The notes under the pieces: generated by a model
What the model was told of the DNA's origin: nothing
What the model saw: only the letters and a program-made list of their open reading frames with translations
Databases searched by the model: none
Translations under genes and position numbers: made by a program
Assembly (NCBI RefSeq): GCF_004210375.1
Contig: NC_134830.1
Coordinates: forward strand, 67,558,326 to 67,622,325
Reading direction: 5' to 3'
From: Tachypleus tridentatus
Lineage: Eukaryota > Arthropoda > Merostomata > Xiphosura > Limulidae
Length of the DNA: 64,000 bases
Shown here: in pieces, positions 11,101 through 23,100 of the stretch
How the letters are laid out: every line of letters begins with the position of its first letter
How positions within the stretch are numbered: the first letter of the stretch is position 1

Positions 11101-14100
11101 CATCTGAGCAGAAAACAATGTAATATAATATACCATTTGATAGATTGAAGCTTTAGCTTTCTGTTGGTTACAAAATAATATAGTATTAAACATCAGATAA
11201 AAACAGTTCTCAATTCATCAAAGAGAGGATATGGCCTCTAAAGTGTTTTATAAATCTGTCTTCTACGTAAAATTTGGCTGATAACAGCTCATCAGTGTTA
11301 ACATTTAGTTACTCTGTTGTATCCTGTTTCCTTTTGTATGAGCATAGTTACTTCCACACATTCTAAGTTGTCATTTTCAGTTTCACTTAGAGATTTTCAG
11401 CATTTTGCCTTACCTTGACAAACTCAGTTCATTCTCTTTTCCTACCTCATTAGTCAGATTTCTATTGAAAAAAGACTGAAACTTCAGATGACAGTCAAAC
11501 TTGATGTGTGTTAAGGTTAAAAACCTCTCTACTTTCAACTCACTTATGTGTAGTTCCTTGCACATTCTCTTTACTTGTGGTAGCAATGTCCGACAGACAT
11601 GCGAGTGTTAACAGTTTTTAAACACAGCATTCATTGCTTTATTCTGCCTTGTTACCAAGTGATTTTATTGAACACCACCCTAGTTCTTCAGTTGAAACTG
11701 CAAATTCATAAAGTTTTGTTGTTTTGGTAACTGTTAATAATACAGCTTGATTAAACCTTTCAAGATTTTCTCAAATTAATCTAAATACAACCCTTTGTGA
11801 TAAAAGTTTCATTTAATATGTCATTAGACTTCCTGATATTCAGTTGGATGTAGCTTAAAGGTTTATTCATATCTTCCTTTTCATTTAGTGCCTTTACCAT
11901 TGTTTGTTTTGTCTCCTTGGATATAAGCTGAGTAAAAAATACCAAACCAGTGACTTCCTCATTGAGATATCATAATGTTCAGCAAATTTTGAAAGAGCAA
12001 GGATTACCTTCTTTTACATAACAAGTCATTATAGAAAGTTAAGGTCATTGCAAGGACAAAGATAACATCAGGAGCAATGAACTATGTCACTGAGTCCTTT
12101 TTCTTCATAGCCAGTAATCTTAACCTGTCCCGTAAAAATAATGTCTTGGCTGTTATTGTGCATAATGTAATGCTCCAGGTACTATACATGCACCCAGATC
12201 TCTTCTAGAATGAACTGCTTTTAGCAGCTCCTTATACTTGCAATCCCTCTCTGAAAAATTTGCATGTATAGCCATGCACCCCTACTTTCAACTCATTTCT
12301 ACACCACTGACTGTTAGTGGTACTCTATCCCCCAGCCTCATCATCTCTGCTGTGGGAAGACTACTAAAAACTGACAGGTTTTATTCATGATCTTTTGTTT
12401 TTAGTCTGCGTGCCATTTATTATTGTAATTGCCTCAGTTATTTTCTCAGCCCTTGATTTATTTAAAGAAAGAGTATTACCTATCTGGCCCATGCACCCAT
12501 GAAGTCCTCTTTCCCCATGACTTTATGGGTGCATGGGCCAGGTAGCAAGAAGTCCTTGTTTTCTAGGATCTTAATAATCAGGGTTAGAGCATCCCTATGA
12601 GTGATGTTAAAAAGGTCATCCAAATTACTGACAAACTCTGATTCAGTTGTTACTGTGTTTCAGTTTTCATTTTTGAATTTTTCTGTAACTTTGCCTGTTC
12701 TTCAGAAAGACTAGTTTAATAATAGCATGAAGTTCTGAATGAACTGGAATTTGAGCCTTGTTCCAAAAATCTGTATCATCCTTGATCACAACCTGTCTTC
12801 TGTATTGTTTTGTAATGGTAAAAAAACATACATAACACTTGCCTGTTTGAAGGTAGTTTTCTTTATGTTATTTCAGTGTCTTTTAAACCAAGCAACAAAA
12901 ATACTCTTACTTCTTGTTACAGCATCCATTTGCAATGATATACCAATTAACAATACAGTATCAGCAGAAATGATACAGAATAATCTATTTAAATGCTTAT
13001 ATACCCTCACAGAAATTCTATAAACTTCTGTCATGTTCTGAGTGATGTGGAATTTTTTGGAATATTCAGATACAACATGAACTATAAGATAACTTTTCAG
13101 CTACCTTGAGTAACACCTAACTTTTATTGAATATGTACAGATTTGGTAAGAATTATTTTTTGTGTTGGAATAGAAAGGGAGGGGGTGAAAAATGGTGTAA
13201 ATCAAAGCTTTAAAAATAAAGACCACCAAAAGGAACTTGTTATCCATTATGAGTGATCTTTCTGGAAGATCTTGATTTTATAATAGTGGGGAGATGTATG
13301 TATTCATATGATTTATTCAGAATATAATAAGATCTGCAAAATATATAAATTGTTTAACTTTTACAAATTTATACTCAAATAATTGGAAAAATCACAAGTT
13401 TGTGTAAATATGAATCTTCTGAAAAAAGTTTAACCCTCATATAATATTTTGTTTATAGTTATTGTTACTTGTGGAATCTACATGTTGCATTGTATTGAGT
13501 AATTTTTTTTTTCATCTTTGAAATCAGTCATTTTCAGTGTAAAATATACAGGAGACACAAGCTGTTGTTAGTGAGGTTAGCTGTGATATTAATATTTTTA
13601 ACATGTTACATGGAACCCTATAACCAACAAAATCATAGATTCACAATCAATTTGGTGCAAAACTGGTTTTGAATAATGTGTAAAAATCCAGGTTGTTGAG
13701 GTTGTTATCAAGCAGTTTGTATGTCTCAGTAACTTTCTCTAGTTACAGTGGTGCAAACTATTTACTGAGAAATATTTACAATCATTTGAAGTGTTATGAT
13801 GAATAATTGTCAGTTGTACATATTCTAAAGTTATAAAATTTGAGCTTGGAAACTTTGATTTTGTATTACAAATTTTGTTTTAAGAATTAATATATTGATA
13901 CAGGACACAAGATTACCTCTTAACTTATTGATATATTTAAGGTTTTCTTTGAATGTATTGCAACAATCATTGATTTCTTTATGAAACATATGGTCAACAC
14001 ATACATTTAAAAGTAACCTAAACAGAAATGTATCTGTGGATTTTTTAATTGTGTACAATTATGAGAGGTGTTCGTACCCCTGCGTCCTGAGTGGTTTTTT

Positions 14101-17100
14101 GCTCATAACTTAAAAAGTATCATGATTTGGCTAAACAAAGTATGATATATTATAAATATTATACTAACACATATCTACATAAATTTTTATGTAAAATAAG
14201 CGACAAATAAACTGTTTATAAACAAATGACCGAAAATAGGAGGAGCAGAAAGTGTGAAAAAAATGATATTCCGATAAAAATTTTGTTTAGTTTGGTGAAT
14301 AAACGACAATATACCATTCAAGGACTAGACACTGGGTTCATAATTATTGGAATTTAACCAGCAAAAAATGTACTTCCGGCAATTTAGCATTGTCTCCGTC
14401 ATTATCTGCTTGGTCATCATGGCAAACAGGAAACAACTGTTCAGTGATTTAAAAAACTGGATTATTGTAAAATACAATTCTCGTGTGTCTCTTTTTGGTA
14501 TTGCTACACAACTTAATGTACCAAAGTCTGCTGTTCAAAGCATAATTGCCAAGTTTAAGCTTACAAGATCAACCGCTAACCTCCCTCGTTTCGGACGCTC
14601 CACCAAAATTCCAGAGAGAACCAAGAGGAAGGTTCTCAGAGAAATTAGATGGAACCCTCATTTAACATGTAATGACATACAGAAACTGGTAAGGGAAACT
14701 GGGGTTAAAGTAAACACCCCTACAGTTATGAACATGTTACGCTCTTCTGGGTTCAAAGCATGCCATCCTCGCAGAACTCCATATTTAAAGCCTGTTCATT
14801 TAAAAGCACAATTGAGGTATGCAAGAAAGCATGCAGATAAACCCTTTACCTATTGGAAGAGTATTCTTTGGTAAAGACGAGACTAAAATCGAGCTTTTCG
14901 ACCACAATGATGTTCGCAATATTTTCCATAAGAAGGGGGAACGAAATCTTCCAAAGAACACCATCCCTCCAGTTAAACACGGAGGTGGCTCGATCATGCT
15001 ATGGAGTTTCTTCACCGCACCAACGGAATCATGAAAAAAGAAGAGTATGTTGATATATTAGGCACTTATATCAAGACTCATGCTCAGAACTTGCAACTTG
15101 GGCATTGTTAGATCTTCCAGCACGACAATGACCCTAAGCACACATCGAAATATGTGCAATCCTGGTTGCAGAGGAACCATATAAGTGTTCTGGAGTGGCC
15201 ATTGCGGTCACCCGATCTCAACCCAATTGAAAACGTTTGGTATGAGTTGAAGACCAGGGTTCATCAACATCATCCAAAAAACTTGCAAGAGTTGGAGGCC
15301 TTCTGTAAAGAAGAATGAGAGAAAATACCAGTCGAGTACTGTCAAACAATCATGAAGGGCTATGAGGAGAGATTGCACCAAGTAATTCACCTGAAAGGCT
15401 ACACAACTGACCATTAAAGTTGAGGCACGAACACTTTCTGCCCCCCCCCCTTCCTGTGTTTGGTTATTTGTTTATAAACAGTTTATTTGTCATTCAATTT
15501 ACATAAAAATTTATGTAGATATGTGTTAGTATAATATTTATATTATATTTTACTTTTATTATCCTAATCATGGTACTTTTTAAGTTATGGGGAAATAACT
15601 GCTCATGACACGGATACAAACACTTTCTGTCGTAACTGTAGATCTTGTCTGAATATCTAGAACTGATTTTGAACTAATGCTATGTTGTGTTCTCTTATTT
15701 TTAGATGATGCGACAAATGGGTGGACTTGGTGGTGTTGGAAATAATGCTGACTTAGATGACTTGGTATGTTTCTTTTTCCTGAGATTTTCCTCTTTTTGT
15801 TTTCATAAAGCATGCTTGTTATGGTAGAATTACACAAGTGTACTGAAATGAAATTTTACTACATATTAAATATCACATTTGAATTATTCTTGTTGTCTAC
15901 TTCAGGATATAAAATTATAATCATCTGAGAATTCATATTTCTAGTGCTTTTAAATAATTAATATGCATCCAGAAGAATACTGAAGAATTGAATAGAACAA
16001 AGTTGTTAACAATCATTTTATATTTAAAACATTTAATAAAATAATGAAATGCATACATTGATTTGTTTGATAGCCTTCCAGTATTTGTAATATACATAAC
16101 TTGGGTAAAATGGCTACATAGTATTTGCTAATCAGTTAATTGATGACCCCAGTAATTAGTTACATTTGATTAGTACCGTGTTCCTCAAACCGAGATACTT
16201 AGAAGTGAAACCAAAAGGTTGTAGGCAGGTGTGCTTCCATCCAATTGTCTTCCATCTTGAGAGCAGTTCAGTAACATCAAGAGGTTTGTGGCAGGTGTTG
16301 CCACACAGTTGTTTTCTCTCTCGTCAACAATCTGGTATTAATGATTTTAGTACATAGCTTTTAATAGTAGCTTTGCCATAACACACACACAGCACCAATA
16401 TGTTAATTGCTTTTAATTAGAAATAATCAAACATGATAGTAATAATCCATAGTCCTAATTCCTGTTAGGTGATTATTGTTGTGATACTCAATGTTATAGG
16501 AAATTTGGTTAATAAGTTTACTCATAATTTCAATTAAATTATCCATTTGAAATAGGAGTTATTGTTAAGTTAGTGAACTAGTAAATTGACAAGTCCTAAT
16601 AACCAGTTAATGATAATGGAGAGCAAATATGTCTTTTAATTTGAAATTGTTTATGTGTGGCCCAGAGAGAAGAGTTTAATTATGAGCATTTCTCATTTCT
16701 ACTTGTGTGGTTTTGTGTGTAGAAAGATATGGGTAATAAACATCGTATTTTGTGAGTTATTCTTCCAAGTTATTAATTTTCACCATTACTTAAAACTAAA
16801 TTAATGCAATAAGCTTTAGCAGCACATGATCGTTAAGCCTAATTATATGTAAGCATATAACTTCATAATCAGGTTATCACGAAATTTAATAATTGTGCAA
16901 ACTTGTAAATATGTGGAAACTGAAGGAAAGTTCATGTGTATAATAGTAATTTGAAAACAATAATATCAATAAATTAAGCTTGTAGAAAATTAAAACTTTG
17001 CTAGTCACTGTAGACAGTAGTGGGAACATTATTATTAATCATCTCTATTGAGTGTTATTGTAAAGTCCATAAAAGTACTTAATGGCCTGTGATGGTTTTA

Positions 17101-20100
17101 TTGTCTTAAATTTTCATGCTCTATAATAATTTCTGTACACTGGATTTGAAAATATCCACTTATTTTCCATCACATACAAATTTTTCACAAAACTTCATAT
17201 GTGATTTTACATAAGTTAATAATTTTCCTTGAAATTGGATCAAAGTTTTGTTATGCTTAAAAGATTGACAGCCAGTAGCTGTAGATTTGTTGGACTACTT
17301 GTGACATGAGAGTGTTATTGATCATCCTAGAACCCTCTCTGCAAGTATGTAAACAATTAATAGTTTAAATGACTTGTAATTTCTGGATAGTACTTGTTTG
17401 AGCATGCACTTAAACATTGTGTTCTTTTCAATACTATTTATTCATAGTTTTTGCAACAAAAGGTTGTGTAAATGACTCATGTATTTTGCTCTATTTGTGG
17501 TAAATTTTTTGTAAAGAGAAAAAAGGCAAATCATTACAGAATTTATCAGAAAAGTTTTACACATTTTTTTAATAAAAATTGGGGACAAAACAAATGATGG
17601 GCTGTATACAAAAGTTTTCACAGTTTGTATCTAAAGGTAAGAGAAAGTCTTGCCTTTTGGTATGAGCTTTAGGAACCATGATGATGTATGTTATTTTTGC
17701 TTAAGTAGTGTGTAAAGCTACAACCCTCAAAATAAAAAGGAAATTTCTTATCCAGACCTTCAGTCTGCTGTAAGACATATTACTCATGGATGCGATGTAC
17801 CTGTATGTACTCCATGGAGGCTTTTGATATAGTTTCATATGAATTTGGAGTCAATAGTAATGATGATATGGATTGTTTTCAACCTGAAAAGTCTGGTGAA
17901 CTGCAACTTTTCACAGAAGGTCAAATTGATAATTGGATGAGAGATTTGAGCCTCCAAAGGGTTATTCAGAGACTTTAGGCTAAACACATGCTTTTTCCAG
18001 GAACAACATTTTACTGGTACAGGAATCATGAAAAAAGTTTATACTATACATTTTGCGAGAAAATTCACTGGTTTATTGCAACAGTATTACTGAATTAATG
18101 CCAATGCTAGGAGCTACAGTCTATGAACCAAGTGAGTATCAATTATTCATTGATTCCTAAAAAAACAAATTCTGAAAGGTGTTCTTTTTCATAATGGTAA
18201 CATGTGCATCTGTTCCGATTACTCATTTGGTTCACTTAAAAGAAACTTATGAAAATCTTACACTTCTTATAAATGTCATATAGAGAATATGGTTGGCTAC
18301 TTTGTGGAGACATAAAAAGTCCTTTGTATGTTGTTGGGTCATCAATCCAGTTATACAGAGTTTTCATGTTTTTTGTGTGGATGGGACAACAAAACATGAA
18401 GTCAGCCTTGGATAAAGAAACAATGGCCACGAAGGGTCAGTCTTGATACCAAGATCAAAAACATTGAACATGAAAGTTTGATTGACATAAAACTCTATTG
18501 CCTCCACTCATCATAAAACTGGGTTTGGTGAAGCAGTTTGTAAAGGTTTTAGACAAAGATGGCAACTGTTTCAAGTATCAGAAGGGAAACTTAAAGAAGG
18601 GGTTTGTTGGACCTCAGATTAGGAAATTGACTTTGGATGAATGATTCGAAAGGAAATGAGGAAAGTTAAAAAAGAACCGTGGACTGCCTTCAAATATGTT
18701 GCTGACAAATTTCTAGGAAAAATACAATAATCCAAATTGCAAAAATAATGTTAATAACATGGTTGATAAATTCAGTAGTTAAGTTGTAACATGAGCCTAA
18801 GTTTTCATTTCTCACACATGCTGACTATTTCTCTGAAAATCTCAGTGCTGTTAGTGAAGAAGAGGGGGAATTGTTTTATCAAGACTTCAGGAAAGTGGAA
18901 CATCAGCATGGTGGCTATTTACTGCTGGTCATTGAAACAGGATGATCCAGATGTAGTATATCTTTTCTCTTTCAGTTTTTGTATTTTTGTTAATGTATAT
19001 AATAATACAAAATGCTCATTGTGGTAAATAAATAATAATTTGATATAAGTAAGAGTTTTTCTTCCCAATTTGCAAAATATCCTTATCTGTTGGGAAAAAT
19101 CAATATTATTTTCAAAATCTGCTTATATAAATTGTGGAAAATCCATAATAATTAAACCAAAGCAACTTTTATGAAGTTTAAATTTGCAGGCCTATGTTTT
19201 TATAAAACTTTTTATATTACTTTACAGTTAAAAAGTCTTTTATCTTATCTTAGGCTGATAGGAAATTAAAAACTCAAGTTTCATTTATTAGCTAAATGAT
19301 ACCAGATGTTAAAATATTTTAGAGTAAGAAAAACAAATATATTCTAGATTTCTACCATATATTTTGCACAGAATAATATATTCTGAATGCAATATAATTC
19401 ATTTTATTTTTATTGTGATACTTTTGGTATAGAAATTGTTTTGTGAAGACAGATTATGTATAGTTCAGTCTAACCTAAACCTCATGAGCTGTTTTAAAAT
19501 TTTGAAATATTATTCAGTTTACAGCTCAGAATATCATGAGCAGCAAGGGTTCCCAATTTATGAAAAATTCATTCTAATCTTTATAAGTAGAAATAAAAGT
19601 ATGTAAAGTTGCACATGATAAACAAAACTCATTGCAGTTTTCTGGGAAAAGATTAAAAACATCTGAAGTTAGTAACCTAATTTTTAATATAATTAATTAC
19701 TCATACAGCATGTCTTGGGTATTACAGAATATATTATTTTGTTTTAGGTAAGTATTATGAATCTAGAATATTTTTCTTGCTTAAAAATATTGCAATGTCT
19801 GGTTAATATTTATACAAGAAGCGACTTGTTTGTAACAGATAATGGAAAAGCCAGGCAAATAATTTTTCTCTGTATTTATTAATGTTATATTATGTAATAC
19901 AGTTATTACTTCTGTGACAAAATCTTATTTTAATTGAATAAATAATTTTAGCATTTAACTAACCATGGCATGAAATGTTTCAGAACCTCCAGCAAATGAT
20001 TCATTATGCCTAGTATTTGCTAAGCTGCAGAAGTTTTCTCTTGTTATTTTTTCATTTCAGATTTCACTTTAAATTCAAAACCCTAAATTTGAAGAAAAAA

Positions 20101-23100
20101 AAATTGATGTTTTAGGATGATTTGTATAATTAATACAAGACTGTAATGTTGATTCTTTTATTTCACCAACTTTTGCCATTTGAATGTCAACATTATGATT
20201 TAAAAAAACTAATATTTATGTTAACAAAATTAGAAAATTTTAATTAAGGGAATAAATGACATAAGGGAACTGAATTTCAGGTAATTTTGTAGCCTGAAAT
20301 GACACAAACTTTTTATTTAATTCTATAACAAGTATTATTGAAATCAGTTTTATAATGAGAATAGAAATTATAGTTTCAGTTACCAGAATAATGAAGTTAA
20401 TGTTGAGATTGTAAACTATTTTTATATCATATGCATAGAGCTGTAATAACTGAGAAAAGTTGTGTTCATTATCAGCATAAGTGGTATGCTGGTAGACACC
20501 ATTTTTACTTAACTCTGCATTTTTGTTAATTAGTGACTGTTCAAATAGATGTGTATGTTCATGTGTATATAAATACACACACATACAATGCTTTTGATTT
20601 TATAAGGTTACATATTTGAACATCTTGGTTTGCAGAGACATCTTTTAAAGTGTTTGGAACAGTTGAATAGTTTAATTTCATTAAAATGTTATTTTTATCC
20701 TAAAATTCTTTATTTCCTTTTTTAGGATGGGGAACCTGATAGCGATGATGAGAGTAAGTTTTTTTTATGGCACATATTTTTTTTTAGAATGGTGTTAATA
20801 AGTGTACCTTTAGACACTATGTATTTCATCTCTTGTACATTTTTCTACATTTGGTAGATAACTTTCCTGTCTCATTCACTGTTAAACTTGTATATTATTC
20901 CTATGTTTCTGAAATTACTAATTAGAGAAATCAAAACTTTCAGTGACTGAAGCTTAAAATATCAAATTGAATTTTTAGTGAGAAAGAAAGTGATACTCTA
21001 ATCGTGTGTGTAAGTATACATGATATATATTCAAAATAAAATTCAAAAATAAAGCATTCATCTAAGATGGAACAATTTGATTGCTATCTGCTTAGTATGG
21101 TTTTAGTGACAAGGTAGAAGAGTATCATGGTACCTTATAAATGTAGTGAGTGTTGGTATAATAAGCCTATAGATGCAGCATGGAATCACCTAGTTTAGAG
21201 CCAAGTATGTGAAATTTATCATGAAAATGAAATATTGGTTCAGTTTTAAACTTAGATAGTTTGTGAATTAGTCTATTTGCTGTCATATTACCAACATTTT
21301 AAATAAACACCTGTTATCAACAGAGACTAAATTAAGAAAAATATTTTTCCAGTTATCTGTGTTTTGTTTTATACTTTCTGTACATTGACTAACAAAAATA
21401 TTAGGTTATACTTTTGTTGCTAAGCAACATAACATAAAAGCCATTGTTGGCACATAGTGTCACCAAATTGTACCAGCTTTTCTATATATATTAGAAGTTG
21501 TTAATCTAACTAATTTTTACTAAAACTTATTCAGGAAATACTCCAAAGATTTTGATTAGCTAACAAAGGAATTTACCTGTGTTTGACTGCATCAACTGCC
21601 CTTGTTTTTCTTCTTTTTGGTCAAGCTCGATTTTTTGAAATTTATTTATTTCAGTTAGCTATGAAATCTAAGGTTAATATAAAATGTGGTGGGGATGGTA
21701 GTACTTGCCCCATCATTTTTTATGGGTTATATGCTAGTGTATATCAAAGAAAAAAAAGATTAAACAACACCAACAGTGCATGTAATGAAATACATCTTCG
21801 TGCTCTGGATTAGTTATTTTGGTAGTAAAAAGAAATCTTTCACAAGAATAAGATTTGTTTCTCAGGTTTTTGTTCTGTATTCTCATATTGTGCAAACATT
21901 GAAGAAAGCCTATTTGAATAACTATTGTATTAAAATGTTGGGTTTTAGAAGCTGTTACCAGAATTCATTTATTTAAGTAAAGTATAGTCTTTACTGATGA
22001 AACTTTGCTGAATGGACAACAACTGCCTGTTGTCGAAACATGAGTAGAGGATGATATTTTGAAAGGCTTCTGCATTGATTAGGGCTGTACCTTAAACATT
22101 ACAAGTAGAGTTATAAACATCTTTTGTATAAATTTAATATTCATGCTATGTTTCTTTAGTGTAAACTTACTTACAACTCTGAAAAACCTAAATGCTTATT
22201 GGAAAATTTATAATTTTTGAAAAAGTTTTCAGTACATTTATCCTTTATAAAGAATCAAAATTTCTTTAGTGCATTATGGATTTATGTAAAAGTGTTTGCA
22301 TATGCTTATTTTTTTGGATTTTTCAGGCTAAAAGGATGCTACAAAACGTTTTGAACAAACTTCAAAATTGATTAAAATGCTTGCATTTTAATATATCTTG
22401 AGCACTGAGTTCAAAGATATAATATTAAAGCATCAAAAGAAATTATGGAACATTCAAAGTCATCACTTTCACTAATTTTTGGTAATTTTATATATTTGCC
22501 AAGAATATTTTACAACTGTGAAGGCAGATGTAACCACCATAATTGAAACAGTTATGATTTATAATATTGTAAAAAATGAATGTAAGGATAAGCAATTATG
22601 TAGGTGTCATGTTACAAGTTGGTTTTTTTAGAAAATGCAATAGGATCAATTCATAATTCAAAAATATCTAATGAAAGCTTTTCCACCTCCCATAGGTTTA
22701 CCTGACCTGGAGTGATTGAACCATTAATTATCACTGAAACAGGATTTGTAATTACCTGGACTCAGTATGAGCATATCCTGAGTCATAATTTCTGTGGTTG
22801 CTAAAAATCCCCCAGTTTTAAAACTGTTCCAGGGCTTCAGTGTTAATAACACAATTCCTCCATTCTTTGATAGTTGTATCAACTTACAAAGTGTTATGTT
22901 CTGTTATCGTGTGCAGAGAGTAAAGTAGAATAGTAAAATTGTTGAAATTTAAAAATTTATATATGCAAAAAATGCCTATTTAGATAATTATCAGGGATGC
23001 TCAAATGTATGCCCTGTTCTTTTTTCTCTAAATTGTTGGTAATAATATTAAATCTCAAAGTAGTACATTTTCCATGATATATATGTGTGTGTGTGTGTGT

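Larger units (their letters stand above)
10083..14061 (+). other. p23 intron with an old unidentified coding relic
   Basis: Mostly plain AT-rich intron. From about 11230 to 12480 the composition changes and the minus strand has several stop-broken stretches that read like protein, listed separately. A long hairpin lies at 12477-12548. Nothing was recognised from 12740 to 14061 apart from small ORFs at 12739-13023 (plus) and 13831-14058 (minus) without known domains. Confidence 0.45.

Noticed and set aside
22300-22340. Alternative p23 last exon giving Ser-stop
   Set aside because: Possible acceptor, but it lies inside the CpG-poor body well before the CpG rise and has no good poly(A) context nearby; kept only as an alternative.
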